Positions 9,857-18,152 of a stretch of 39,008 nucleotides of DNA are shown here, in pieces; the stretch's first letter is position 1, and the number at the start of each line of letters is the position of its first letter. The notes beneath the pieces are model-generated. The model saw only the letters and a program-made list of their open reading frames with translations, was not told the origin of the DNA and made no database searches. The translations under genes and the position numbers were made by a program. The DNA lies in the NCBI GenBank assembly GCA_030037895.1, contig JASHPW010000039.1, positions 1 through 39,008 of the forward strand, read 5' to 3'. This DNA comes from Xanthobacteraceae bacterium. Lineage in GTDB: Bacteria > Pseudomonadota > Alphaproteobacteria > Rhizobiales > Xanthobacteraceae.

Positions 9857-11971
9857 GTGACCGACGCAGCTTCCTCGCCCCGCAGCGAGGCATCTTCGAC
9901 GTTCTCGCGCCTCGCCGATCTCGGCACCATGCTCCGGCGCAGCGATATCGCGCTCGCGCTCGGCATGATGATCATCCTCGTGGTGCTCATCCTGCCGCTG
10001 CCGCCGCTGCTGCTCGACTTCTCGCTCGCGGTCTCCATCACCTTCTCGGTGCTGATCCTGATGACGTCGCTGTTCATCCAGGCGCCGCTCGAATTCTCGG
10101 CGTTCCCGACCGTGCTGTTGATCGCCACCATCCTGCGCCTGGCGCTCAATCTCGCCTCGACGCGGCTCATTCTGGCGCACGGCCACGAAGGGACCGACGC
10201 CGCCGGCCACGTCATCGAGGCCTTCGGCCACTTCGTCATGGGCGGCAATTTCGTCATCGGCATCATCGTCTTCACGATCCTGGTGATCGTGAACTTCGTG
10301 GTCATCACCAAGGGCTCGGGGCGTATCGCGGAAGTGGCGGCGCGCTTTCACCTCGACGGCATGCCAGGCAAGCAGATGGCCATCGACGCCGACCTCAACG
10401 CCGGGCTCATCGACGAGAAGGAGGCGCGGCGGCGGCGCAAGAATCTGGAAGACGAATCCAACTTTTTCGGCGCCATGGATGGGGCCTCGAAATTCGTGCG
10501 CGGCGACGCCATCGCCGGCCTCCTCGTCGTCCTGATCAACGTCATCGGCGGCATGGTCATCGGCATCTTGCAGCAGAACCTCACTTTTGCCGAAGCAGCC
10601 CACGCCTACACGCTGCTCACCGTCGGCGACGGCTTGGTCACGCAGATCCCGGCGCTCATCGTGTCGACCGCCGCCGGCCTCCTGGTGTCGAAGGCCGGCG
10701 TCACCGGCGCGGCCGACAAGGCGCTGCTCAGCCAGTTTTCCGGCTACCCCAAGGCGCTCGGCATGTCGGGCGCGGTCATGCTGGTGATGTCGCTCTTGCC
10801 CGGCATCCCGATGCTGCCGTTCTTGGCGCTCGGCGGCGGCGCGGCGAGCCTCGCCTATCTGATCGACCGCCGCGCCAAGCAGGCGGTCACGGCCGCGGCG
10901 AAGAAGGCCGATGCCGCCAAGCCGGCGGCCGCGGAAGAGCCGATGTCGGCGGCGCTCAAAATGGACGATCTCAAGATCGAGCTCGGCTATGCGCTGCTGC
11001 CGCTGGTCAACGCCCCCGACGGGTCCGACCGGCTGACCGAGCAGATCAAGGCGCTGCGCCGCTCGCTGGCGATCGAGATGGGCTTCGTCATGCCCCCCGT
11101 GCGCATCCTCGACAACGTCCAGCTCGACGCCAACACTTACGTCATCAAGATCAAGGAGGTCGAATCCGGCACCGGCAAGGTGTGGCACGGCCAGTACATG
11201 GTGATGGACCCGGCCGGCGGGCAGGTGACGCTGCCCGGCGTGCATACGACCGAGCCGACCTTCGGACTGCCGGCGACCTGGATCGACGGCGCGCTCAAGG
11301 AGGAAGCATCGCTCAAGGGCTACACCGTCGTCGATGCGGCGACCGTGCTCGCCACCCACCTCACCGAGCTTATCAAGGCGAACATGTCCGAACTCCTCTC
11401 CTATGGCGAGGTACAGAAGCTCATCAAGGAGCTGCCCAAGGAGCAGGGCGATCTTGTCAAGGACATCGTGCCGGCGCAGATCAGCATCTCCGGCATCCAG
11501 CGCGTGCTGCAAATATTGCTTGGCGAGCGGGTGTCGATCCGCGATCTCGCCACCATTCTCGAAGGCATCGCCGACGGACTGGCGGCGTCACGCAACCCGG
11601 CGACGCTGGCCGAGCATGTCCGCGCGCGGCTTTCCCGCCAGCTCTGCGCCCAGCATACGGCGGCGGCGGGCTATCTGCCGATCATCGCACTCACCGCCAA
11701 ATGGGAGCAAACCTTTGCCGAATCGATCGTCGGCCAGGGCGACGATCGCAGCCTCGCCATGCAGCCCTCGAAGCTCACCGAATTCATCAACCTCATTCGC
11801 GAGAAGTTCGAGCAGGCGGCAAAGGACGGCGAGGCGCCGGTGCTGGTCACCTCCCCCGGCATCCGGCCGTTCGTGCGCGGCATCATCGAGCGCTTCCGCG
11901 CGCAGACCAGCGTCTTGGCGCAATCGGAGATCCACCCGCGGGCGCGGCTCAAGACAGTGGCGAGCATCTGA
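9857..11971 (+). CDS. flhA: Flagellar export apparatus protein FlhA
   Basis: Integral inner-membrane component of the flagellar type III export gate; its cytoplasmic domain docks export substrates and chaperones. 704 aa from the chosen start, the usual length. The N-terminal half holds ~8 membrane segments and the conserved FHIPEP-type region (PTVLLIATILRLALNLASTR, ITKGSGRIAEVAARFHLDGM, PGKQMAIDADLNAGLI). The C-terminal half is the cytoplasmic domain with VKDIVPAQISISGIQRVLQ. The frame is open from TTG 9707, but the first ~50 residues are proline/arginine-rich and unlike FlhA. GTG 9857 leaves 36 residues before the first membrane segment, as in relatives; a TTG at 9755 behind GGGGG is an alternative. 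It stands alone here, with no flhB or fliR adjacent, and a CtrA-like box upstream. Confidence 0.95.
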   Translation: MTDAASSPRSEASSTFSRLADLGTMLRRSDIALALGMMIILVVLILPLPPLLLDFSLAVSITFSVLILMTSLFIQAPLEFSAFPTVLLIATILRLALNLASTRLILAHGHEGTDAAGHVIEAFGHFVMGGNFVIGIIVFTILVIVNFVVITKGSGRIAEVAARFHLDGMPGKQMAIDADLNAGLIDEKEARRRRKNLEDESNFFGAMDGASKFVRGDAIAGLLVVLINVIGGMVIGILQQNLTFAEAAHAYTLLTVGDGLVTQIPALIVSTAAGLLVSKAGVTGAADKALLSQFSGYPKALGMSGAVMLVMSLLPGIPMLPFLALGGGAASLAYLIDRRAKQAVTAAAKKADAAKPAAAEEPMSAALKMDDLKIELGYALLPLVNAPDGSDRLTEQIKALRRSLAIEMGFVMPPVRILDNVQLDANTYVIKIKEVESGTGKVWHGQYMVMDPAGGQVTLPGVHTTEPTFGLPATWIDGALKEEASLKGYTVVDAATVLATHLTELIKANMSELLSYGEVQKLIKELPKEQGDLVKDIVPAQISISGIQRVLQILLGERVSIRDLATILEGIADGLAASRNPATLAEHVRARLSRQLCAQHTAAAGYLPIIALTAKWEQTFAESIVGQGDDRSLAMQPSKLTEFINLIREKFEQAAKDGEAPVLVTSPGIRPFVRGIIERFRAQTSVLAQSEIHPRARLKTVASI

Positions 11972-12242
11972 TATCCGCAAGCGCCCTATATTGGCCGGCA
12001 AGCCCCTCGTGAGGCGGTAGCTTTTTTACAAGCCGGAAACGTTGCAGACATCGAAAAGCGGTTTTTCAGTTGTTGCAACCCTGTCTGGGCTTCAATGAGG
12101 CCGCAGCCCTAACTGAAAGCGCCGTCATCTGTGCTCTTCACGGTCGGTTCAAGGTTCGGTGAGGCGCGTTTTCCCGACCCGATTTCGTACATAGCTCATG
12201 CACGAGCCGACTTTCCCAGCCCGGAACGACCGGGAGGACGCC
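11972..12242. other. Intergenic region with a short inverted repeat
   Basis: No gene is supported here. GTTGCA (12041-12046) and TGCAAC (12074-12079) form an inverted repeat around an A/T-rich centre. A run of six T follows a poor hairpin at about 12021-12026 and might help end flhA transcription. No clear promoter for the following small gene was found. Confidence 0.3.
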
Positions 12243-12434
12243 ATGAACCATTCGATGTACAGCGCGGACCGGCGTACCCATTTGAAGATCGTGGTCGTCG
12301 GCCTGCTGTGCGCGACGCTGGTCGCGGCCATCGGCATATTCGCCCATGTCGGCGACATCGATCTCGGCACGGCGCCGCTGGTCAGGGCGAGCCCCACCAC
12401 CGCTGTGAGCGGACACTTGCCCATCATCCGCTAA
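12243..12434 (+). CDS. Small single-pass membrane protein, 63 aa
   Basis: 63 aa: a short N terminus (MNHSMYSADRRTHLK), one strongly hydrophobic segment (residues ~16-34, IVVVGLLCATLVAAIGIFA), and a short tail with DIDLGTAPLVRA. The ATG follows GGGAGG at ideal spacing, so it is very likely translated. I recall similar MYSADR-THLKIVVV proteins in Bradyrhizobium relatives, without a known function. Its stop codon overlaps the stop of the convergent anti-sigma gene (shared bases CTAA at 12431-12434). Confidence 0.75.
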   Translation: MNHSMYSADRRTHLKIVVVGLLCATLVAAIGIFAHVGDIDLGTAPLVRASPTTAVSGHLPIIR

Positions 12435-13402
12435 CCACGCGGCGGCGATCCCGGCAGCGATTCCACGGCATTGCCGGTGAACAGGATCGGCCCGGTCGGC
12501 ACGCCGCTCGGCGAACCGCCGGCGGGCTCAAGCGACACGGCGTAGCGTGCGGTCCGCAGCATGTTGACATCGTAATTGGCCGGAAGCGCCCGCTGCGTAA
12601 ATTCGCCGTCGCCCACGATTCCCAGCGAATGCGGGCGCGGGAACTCACTCGAGATCAGCCACAACTCGTAGCTTCGACCCGCTTCCGGCCTCGCCGACAC
12701 CGTGCGCACGATCAGCTTCCGATTCTGCGTGTCGAGCGTGAGCAAGAACGCCGGTGCCATCGGCTCCTGCTGCAGCACGGCGACCAGGCGGCCTTGCGGC
12801 TCGCCGGGTGCCGGCGTTCGCGTCATCATCCTCGCGGCCGACGGCCGCAACGGCGGTGGAATACGATCGGGCGCCACCTGCCAGACCGCGATGTAAAGCG
12901 CGAACAGTGCGGCGAGCACGCCCGTGCTCAACGCCACCCGCCGCCAATGGGTGACGCGGCGCACCAGATAGATGACATCGGCGCTGCGCTCGATTTGTTT
13001 AGTCTCTGGACGCGGGAGTGGCGGCTCGCTCACCAGCTCGGCTGGCGCCGTTGCCGCTGTGACCGTTTCCGGTTCGATATCCGCGGACGGCGAGAGACCC
13101 GCCTCAAGCGCGGCGGCCGGCGGCATCGCCGGCTGCGGCTCCTCGACTCGCGGCGACAACTCGATTTGGTCGCCCGCGGCGGCGGGGCCGATCTTCGATT
13201 TGATCTTGTTCCAGACTTCCGGCGGCGGCTCGATCGCTTCCACCATGACGTTAAGCTCGCCGAGCCGGCGTTCCCACTGGCGCACGGCCGCCGCGAATCC
13301 GCGATCGGCCGACAGCAACACCTCGGCCTGGCTGCGCTCCTCGGCGGACAGCGTACCCAGCACGTATTCGGCGGCAAGCGCGTCCTGATTATCGTCGTAC
13401 AT
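12431..13402 (-). CDS. RskA-type membrane anti-sigma factor
   Basis: 323 aa. The N-terminal cytoplasmic anti-sigma region (residues ~1-70; AAEYVLGTLSAEERSQAEVL) lacks the HxxxCxxC zinc motif. Then come a long Pro/Ala/Glu linker (~72-140), one membrane segment (~155-174), and a periplasmic RskA C-terminal domain with the family motif GRSYELWLIS at the start of its last third, ending in ILFTGNAVES. It should hold the adjacent ECF sigma factor at the membrane until released by proteolysis, as in SigK/RskA. It follows the sigma gene by 24 bp, so the two form an operon. It is longer than typical RskA (~230-260 aa) because of the linker. What triggers release is not visible. Confidence 0.88.
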   Translation of the reverse strand: MYDDNQDALAAEYVLGTLSAEERSQAEVLLSADRGFAAAVRQWERRLGELNVMVEAIEPPPEVWNKIKSKIGPAAAGDQIELSPRVEEPQPAMPPAAALEAGLSPSADIEPETVTAATAPAELVSEPPLPRPETKQIERSADVIYLVRRVTHWRRVALSTGVLAALFALYIAVWQVAPDRIPPPLRPSAARMMTRTPAPGEPQGRLVAVLQQEPMAPAFLLTLDTQNRKLIVRTVSARPEAGRSYELWLISSEFPRPHSLGIVGDGEFTQRALPANYDVNMLRTARYAVSLEPAGGSPSGVPTGPILFTGNAVESLPGSPPRG

Positions 13403-13426
13403 GACTATCCCGCATAACCTCGCACA

Positions 13427-13972
13427 TTACAGTCCCATGCATTCCCGGATCTCCAAGAGGCTGCGACGCAACCAAGTCTTGATTGTGTTCCCGGGAATGT
13501 CGAGCTTCCTGGCCAGCTGGTCGCGACTCCAGCCGCTGTAATAGGCGAGCAGGAGGATGCGCTGCTTTTCCGGGTCGAGCTTGCCGAGGCAGGAGAGAAG
13601 CCGCTTGAGCTCCTCGGTCATCTCGCGGCGGGCAAGCGGCGCGGGCGTTTCGGCGGCGACGTTGAGCGCTTCGGGCCTGTCCTCGATCGACACCTCGCCT
13701 TTCTTGCGCACGATATCGATGGCCCGGTTGCGCGCTATCGCCACCATCCAGGTGATGGGGCTGCCAAGGGTCGGGTCGAAAGTGCCCGCCGTTTTCCAGA
13801 CCTTGACGTAGGTCTCCTGCATGACGTCCTCGGCCAATTCCGCCCGACCCAGAATACGAAGAAGCACTCCGTAGAGTTTCGCGCGGGTGGCTTGATAGAG
13901 CCGCTCGAACGCGGCCTCATCCCCTCTGGTGACGGCTGCGAGCAGCCAGACGAGTTCCGCCTGCGTCAACAT
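13427..13972 (-). CDS. ECF sigma factor (SigK-like)
   Basis: RNA polymerase sigma-70 factor of the extracytoplasmic function group, 181 aa. Region 2 is clear (ILGRAELAEDVMQETYVKVW, then TWMVAIARNRAIDIVRKKG), as is region 4 (LDPEKQRILLLAYYSGWSRD, then QLARKLDIPGNTIKTWLRRS); regions 1 and 3 are absent, as expected. The frame extends to a GTG at 14005, but the ATG at 13972 (MLTQAELVWLLAAVTRGDE) matches where homologues start. The RskA-type anti-sigma gene directly downstream and the SigK-like sequence suggest release by membrane proteolysis under envelope or oxidative stress; that stimulus is inference. No autoregulatory GGAAC-type promoter was recognised upstream. Confidence 0.92.
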   Translation of the reverse strand: MLTQAELVWLLAAVTRGDEAAFERLYQATRAKLYGVLLRILGRAELAEDVMQETYVKVWKTAGTFDPTLGSPITWMVAIARNRAIDIVRKKGEVSIEDRPEALNVAAETPAPLARREMTEELKRLLSCLGKLDPEKQRILLLAYYSGWSRDQLARKLDIPGNTIKTWLRRSLLEIRECMGL

Positions 13973-14061
13973 CGACCGCCCTGACCCCTCATCACCCCTC
14001 AGCACGGGATTTGATTATCGCCACGGAAGGGGGCGTTCGTCGAGAGCGAACCGAAGGGTTT

Positions 14062-14154
14062 CGTCATTCCGGGGCCGAGCGCAGCGAGAAGCCCGGAATC
14101 CATGACCACAATCGATGGACGTCCTGCACCGTCGGTGCCTATGGATTCGGGGCT
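14062..14154. repeat. Dispersed intergenic repeat (CATTCCGG / GGAATCCAT type), copy 1
   Basis: Starts CGTCATTCCGGGGCCGAG and runs through CGCAGCGAGAAGCCCGGAATCCAT; a second arm, ATGGATTCGGGGC, closes a hairpin at the right end. The core recurs in inverted orientation at 36988-37029. It sits between the sigma factor promoter region and fliJ, and is a known type of intergenic repeat in Bradyrhizobium-like genomes. The remainder of 13973-14234 holds no gene I can support. Confidence 0.7.
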
Positions 14155-14234
14155 GGCCGCGCGAAGTTTACCATCGGGCCGGCCGAACGCCGGCCGCGTT
14201 GGCGGCGACCCCGAATGGCGCGAGAGCTTGGAGC

Positions 14235-14654
14235 TTACGCCGGCGCGCTGCCGCGCACGCGCATCAGTGCGATGGCATCGAGCTCGGTTTGCTCGGCGGC
14301 GTTTTCCGCCTCGCGCTCGCGCATCTGGTCGCGCTCGTCGAGCAATTCGACCTTCTTGAGGTCGTCGAAGGCGTCACCAAGCGCCAATTTCGCGTCCTCA
14401 AGCTGGACGCGCAGCTCATCGACGGAGCGTTTGAGGTTCTCGCGACGGGCGATCGCCGCCTTGGCATAGGTCGGATAGGCAAAATGCCCGGGGTCGTGAA
14501 TACCGGCGCGGTCCTGCTCGACCCGGATTTCGCGCTCCAGCTCGGCCGCCATGCGTTCGAATTCGGCGATCATGGCCTCGATTTGCGCGACCTTGCGCCG
14601 CCTCTCGTCGACCTGAAACTTCTTCAGGCGAATGAGCGTCTCACGGGACTTCAT
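14235..14654 (-). CDS. fliJ: Flagellar export chaperone FliJ
   Basis: 139 aa, almost entirely heptad-like coiled coil (LKKFQVDERRRKVAQIEAMI at the start; RRENLKRSVDELRVQLEDAK in the middle), the hallmark of FliJ. It acts as the central stalk of the FliI ATPase hexamer and helps shuttle export chaperones to FlhA. It lies 109 bp downstream of fliI in the same direction, the standard fliI-fliJ order. Sequence conservation in FliJ is low, so the call leans on length, coiled coil and position. The ATG at 14654 is the only sensible start. Confidence 0.9.
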   Translation of the reverse strand: MKSRETLIRLKKFQVDERRRKVAQIEAMIAEFERMAAELEREIRVEQDRAGIHDPGHFAYPTYAKAAIARRENLKRSVDELRVQLEDAKLALGDAFDDLKKVELLDERDQMREREAENAAEQTELDAIALMRVRGSAPA

Positions 14655-14763
14655 CGACTCCTACTCCCCGAAGCCGCGGCACCTTGGCGCCACCCCCCTC
14701 CCCCACACGCCGGGGGGCGGGAAAGGAACGCGGCGCTCAGATCGCAATTGTGCCACGATAACG

Positions 14764-16086
14764 TTAGCGTTCGGTTTCCGAGGCGGCCACGATTTCCGCC
14801 AATCGGCGATATCCTTCCGCCAAGCTGGTTGCTTCTTCCTTACTCTGGGCAAGAAAGGCCTCGAGCGGCTTGTGCAGGCGAATGGCCTCGTCGACCTCGG
14901 GGCTGGTTCCGGCCCGATAGGCGCCGAGCCGGATCAGCTCCTCCATGTCGGCATAGGTCGCCATGACCTGGCGCGCCCGCGTCAGCGCCGGCAGATAGGC
15001 CTGATCGGCCGCGCGCGGCATGGTGCGCGACACCGATTTGAGCACGTTGATAGCCGGATAGCGGCCGCGCTCGGCGATGGCCCGCTCCATGACGATATGG
15101 CCGTCAAGAATGCCGCGCACGGCGTCCGCAATCGGCTCATTGTGGTCGTCGCCGTCCACCAGGACGGTGAAGATGCCGGTAATGGTGCCCTGCTCGGTGC
15201 CGGGCCCGGCCCGTTCCAGGAGCCTCGGCAATTCGGTGAACACCGTCGGCGTGTAGCCCTTGGCGGTCGGCGGCTCGCCGGCGGACAGCCCAATCTCGCG
15301 CTGCGCCATGGCAAAGCGCGTGACCGAATCCATCAGCACCAGCACGTCCTTGCCCTCGTCGCGGAAATATTCGGCGATGGCGAGCGTGACATGCGCTGCC
15401 TGGCGCCGCATGAGTGCCGGCTCGTCAGAGGTCGAAACCACGACCACCGAGCGCGCGAGGCCGGTCTCGCCCAGGTCGTCCTGCAAGAATTCCTGCACCT
15501 CGCGCCCACGTTCGCCGATCAATCCGATCACGGTGATATCGGCCACGACGTTGCGCGCCAGCATTGACAGCAGCACCGATTTGCCCACCCCGGAGCCGGA
15601 GAAGATGCCCATGCGCTGGCCGCGGCAGCAGGTCACGAAGGTATTGAGCGCGCGCACGCCAAGATCGAGCGGGACGCCGACCCGACGACGGGCATGGGCG
15701 AGCGGCGGCGTGTTGCGGAACGGATAGGGCGAAGGCCCGTTGAGCAGCGGTCCCTTGCCGTCGATCGGCTCGCCCAAGGCATTGACCACGCGGCCGAGCC
15801 ATCCGGCCGACGGCCGCACGGCGCCGGCGACCGAAGTGACCAGCGCCCGGCACCCCCGCCGCACGCCTTCGAGCGGCGCGAACGGCATCAGCAGCGCATT
15901 ACCGCCGGTAAATCCGACCACCTCGCAGGGAATGGTCTTGGCCGGCGTTTCGATAACCACACGGGCGCCCACCGACATCGCATGCAGCGGCCCGGCAACT
16001 TCAACCATGAGCCCGCGAACCCCGACGACGCGGCCGTAGATTTCGATGCCGTCAAGCTCGTTGATCTGTTCGGCGAGCGCTTTCAC
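14764..16086 (-). CDS. fliI: Flagellum-specific ATPase FliI
   Basis: Hexameric ATPase energising flagellar type III export at the cytoplasmic face, 440 aa, normal length. Seen: an N-terminal beta-barrel region (~1-90), Walker [17 protein letters not shown] (~residues 160-175), the F1/V-type motif [16 protein letters not shown], and Walker [19 protein letters not shown]. The GTG at 16084-16086 is used as start ([16 protein letters not shown]). It heads the fliI-fliJ pair and is divergent from ctrA across 381 bp that carry CtrA-like sites, fitting CtrA control of flagellar genes in this class. A 69-aa frame ending at 16083 upstream overlaps its start by 4 bp but is not convincing as a gene. Confidence 0.96.
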   Translation of the reverse strand: MKALAEQINELDGIEIYGRVVGVRGLMVEVAGPLHAMSVGARVVIETPAKTIPCEVVGFTGGNALLMPFAPLEGVRRGCRALVTSVAGAVRPSAGWLGRVVNALGEPIDGKGPLLNGPSPYPFRNTPPLAHARRRVGVPLDLGVRALNTFVTCCRGQRMGIFSGSGVGKSVLLSMLARNVVADITVIGLIGERGREVQEFLQDDLGETGLARSVVVVSTSDEPALMRRQAAHVTLAIAEYFRDEGKDVLVLMDSVTRFAMAQREIGLSAGEPPTAKGYTPTVFTELPRLLERAGPGTEQGTITGIFTVLVDGDDHNEPIADAVRGILDGHIVMERAIAERGRYPAINVLKSVSRTMPRAADQAYLPALTRARQVMATYADMEELIRLGAYRAGTSPEVDEAIRLHKPLEAFLAQSKEEATSLAEGYRRLAEIVAASETER

Positions 16087-16134
16087 GGCACGCCGACCTG
16101 CCGCGCGGCAATGGTTACCTCGGAATTTTCGATC

Positions 16135-16150
16135 TTAACGCTGTATTTAC
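16135..16150. promoter_or_regulatory. CtrA-box-like site before fliI
   Basis: TTAA (16135-16138), seven bases, TTTAC (16146-16150): one mismatch from TTAA-N7-TTAAC, 48 bp upstream of the fliI start codon in the fliI/ctrA divergent region. A role in fliIJ activation or in ctrA feedback is inferred. Confidence 0.5.
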
Positions 16151-16307
16151 CCGGGCCGTTAATCATTGCGTCGCCCTTGGGAGCAAGGTGGGCTTGCCCA
16201 GCCATGACGGAGGGGGCGAGTCCCGAGAGTCGGTTAGCGCCGAAAGTTAACCTGGAACATGAGCATCTGCGTGGCTGAAAAACCACTCTCACGCAACATC
16301 TTAAGGC

Positions 16308-16388
16308 GATTCGCTGGATTTTGCCTAGGGAATGCTTGCGTGAAGGAATCAGATTTTGTTAACCATAGTGCGTTTACAGTTTCGAATC
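16308..16388 (+). promoter_or_regulatory. ctrA control region: three GANTC sites and TTAACCAT
   Basis: Three GANTC sequences, the target of the cell-cycle methyltransferase CcrM, lie within 81 bp: GATTC 16308-16312, GAATC 16346-16350 and GAATC 16384-16388. Between the last two is GTTAACCAT (16358-16366), a described alphaproteobacterial CtrA motif. In Caulobacter, ctrA transcription depends on CcrM methylation state, GcrA and CtrA autoregulation; the sites here suggest the same wiring. No promoter hexamers were assigned. The ctrA ATG is at 16468. Confidence 0.6.
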
Positions 16389-16467
16389 AGTTTGTCCACG
16401 GCGTTTTCCGGGGGCCGCCAAAGCGGCGTGCCGACCTTAAGCCCGCGCGGCGAGGAAGGGGACTGGC

Positions 16468-17169
16468 ATGCGCGTATTGCTGATCGAAGACGATAGCGCC
16501 ACGGCGCAATCCATCGAGTTGATGCTGAAGTCGGAGAGTTTCAACGTCTATACGACCGACCTCGGCGAGGAAGGCATCGATCTCGGCAAAATCTACGATT
16601 ACGACATCATCCTCCTCGACCTGAATCTGCCCGATATGTCGGGCTTCGAAGTCTTACGCAGCCTGCGCGTCTCCAAGGTCAAGACGCCGATCCTGATCCT
16701 CTCCGGCCTCGCCGGCATCGAGGACAAGGTCAGGGGGCTCGGCTTCGGCGCCGACGACTACATGACCAAGCCGTTTCACAAGGATGAGCTGGTGGCGCGC
16801 ATCCACGCCATCGTGCGCCGCTCCAAAGGCCACGCCCAGTCCGTCATCCAGACCGGCGACCTGATCGTCAACCTCGACACCAAGACGGTCGAGGTCAACG
16901 GCGCGCGCGTGCATCTGACCGGCAAGGAATACCAGATGCTGGAGCTCCTGTCGCTGCGCAAGGGTACGACGCTGACCAAGGAAATGTTCTTGAATCACCT
17001 CTACGGCGGCATGGACGAGCCGGAGCTGAAGATCATCGACGTCTTTATCTGCAAGCTGCGCAAAAAACTCGCCAACGCTTCGAGCGGCAAGAACTACATC
17101 GAAACGGTGTGGGGCCGCGGCTACGTCCTGCGCGAGCCGATGGACGATGAGGCGAAAATTCCGGCTTGA
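16468..17169 (+). CDS. ctrA: Cell-cycle master response regulator CtrA
   Basis: OmpR-type response regulator that binds TTAA-N7-TTAA, controlling division, flagellar and chemotaxis genes and, in Caulobacter, replication start. 233 aa. Receiver domain 1-~115 with phospho-acceptor Asp51 ([10 protein letters not shown]), acidic pair EDD at 7-9, and switch Lys in MTKPF. Winged-helix DNA-binding domain ~125-225 with [20 protein letters not shown] and [13 protein letters not shown], close to diagnostic for CtrA. The start ATG 16468 begins [14 protein letters not shown], as in other CtrA proteins, behind GAGGAAGGGGA. Its phosphodonor ChpT is encoded at 23106-23753 beyond the chemotaxis genes. It is followed by a strong intrinsic terminator. 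The C terminus ends KIPA, not the AA degradation signal of Caulobacter CtrA. Confidence 0.98.
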   Translation: MRVLLIEDDSATAQSIELMLKSESFNVYTTDLGEEGIDLGKIYDYDIILLDLNLPDMSGFEVLRSLRVSKVKTPILILSGLAGIEDKVRGLGFGADDYMTKPFHKDELVARIHAIVRRSKGHAQSVIQTGDLIVNLDTKTVEVNGARVHLTGKEYQMLELLSLRKGTTLTKEMFLNHLYGGMDEPELKIIDVFICKLRKKLANASSGKNYIETVWGRGYVLREPMDDEAKIPA

Positions 17170-17195
17170 GCCGCACGCGCCGCGGCGGTCATCAA

Positions 17196-17219
17196 CCCCG
17201 GCCAACGGCCGGGGTTTTT
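17196..17219 (+). terminator. Intrinsic terminator after ctrA
   Basis: Perfect 8-bp GC stem CCCCGGCC (17196-17203) / GGCCGGGG (17207-17214) with a 3-nt loop, followed by TTTTT. Located 27 bp after the ctrA stop. It is a textbook rho-independent terminator on the plus strand. Confidence 0.92.
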
Positions 17220-17228
17220 GTTTGGGTG

Positions 17229-17261
17229 CTTCATCCCTCCCCCGCGCGAAACGGGATGAAG
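17229..17261. repeat. 9-bp inverted repeat between ctrA and cheR ends
   Basis: CTTCATCCC (17229-17237) and GGGATGAAG (17253-17261) form a perfect hairpin with a 15-nt loop, 6 bp from the cheR stop. It could end the minus-strand che transcript (no strong T-run is visible) or be a small intergenic repeat. Confidence 0.5.
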
Positions 17262-17267
17262 GAAAAG

Positions 17268-18152
17268 TCACCGGCCGCCGTTCACCGCGGCCAGGTGCGG
17301 ACCAAGCTTTTTCGGTGGAACAGCCGACGGCTTGAAGGACTGCGCGTTCGGCACATAGAGGCCGTGCTTGTCGCCCACGATCTTGAAGCTGTCGGTGAGT
17401 CCGACCACGGTCTCCGCCGCGCCGAGCACGAGATAACCGTCGATGGCGACGACTCGCGCAAGGCGGTCGAGCAGATCGATCTTCGTTTGCTGGTCGAAAT
17501 AGATGAGGACGTTGCGGCAGAAGATCAGGTCGAACATACCGAGATGCGAGAAATCGGAAAGAAGATTGAGCTGCCGGTATTTGACCATGGCGCGAATGCC
17601 CGGCGCGATCTGCCAGGTGTCCCCGACTTGGGCAAAGTACTTGATCAAAAGCTGGATCGGCAGTCCGCGTTGCACTTCGAACTGGCTGTAAAGGCCGAGC
17701 CGCGCCTTCTCCAGCACCTCGTTGGAGAGGTCGGTCGCCAGCAACTCGATGCGCCACCCGGCGATATCGCGTTCCATCTCCTTCAGCGACATCGCCAGCG
17801 AATAGGGCTCCTGGCCGGCGGCGGCCGCCGCGCACCAGATGCGGATGACCCGCGAGGTCCGCCGCGCCGCAATGAGCGCCGGCAGGAGCATCGAGCGGAA
17901 GTTCTCGAACGGGATCTTGTCGCGAAAGAAGAAGGATTCGTTGGTCATCATAGCTTCGACGACCGCAGTCATCAGCGCATCGGCATGGCCGCCCTTGAGC
18001 GCAGCCACGAGTCCGCCCAGGCCGTCGAGTCCGGCCTTCCGGGCGACCGGCAGGAGCCGGCTCTCGACCAAATATTGCTTGTCGGCCGAAAGCACGACGC
18101 CTGAGCGCTCCTTGAGGCATTTGCGCAAGAAATCATAGTCGAGCGGCGTCAC
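17268..18152 (-). CDS. cheR: Chemotaxis protein methyltransferase CheR
   Basis: Methylates glutamates of chemoreceptors using S-adenosylmethionine, setting adaptation together with CheB. 294 aa. N-terminal helical CheR domain (DYDFLRKCLKERSG), then the SAM-binding Rossmann part: NESFFFRD, IRIWCAAAAAGQEPYSLAM, LATDLSNEVLEKARLG, and FDLIFCRNVLIYFD. The frame is open to 18257, but the GTG at 18150-18152 gives the expected N terminus and a 4-bp GTGA overlap with the cheB stop, so translation is coupled. It is the last gene of the chpT/che group, with its 3' end facing ctrA. Confidence 0.95.
   Translation of the reverse strand: MTPLDYDFLRKCLKERSGVVLSADKQYLVESRLLPVARKAGLDGLGGLVAALKGGHADALMTAVVEAMMTNESFFFRDKIPFENFRSMLLPALIAARRTSRVIRIWCAAAAAGQEPYSLAMSLKEMERDIAGWRIELLATDLSNEVLEKARLGLYSQFEVQRGLPIQLLIKYFAQVGDTWQIAPGIRAMVKYRQLNLLSDFSHLGMFDLIFCRNVLIYFDQQTKIDLLDRLARVVAIDGYLVLGAAETVVGLTDSFKIVGDKHGLYVPNAQSFKPSAVPPKKLGPHLAAVNGGR

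Noticed and set aside
16083-16292. 69-aa frame ending 4 bp into fliI
   Set aside because: The overlap looks operon-like, but the N-terminal half is low quality, the span covers the CtrA-like site, and no family is recognised. Regulatory DNA is the better reading.
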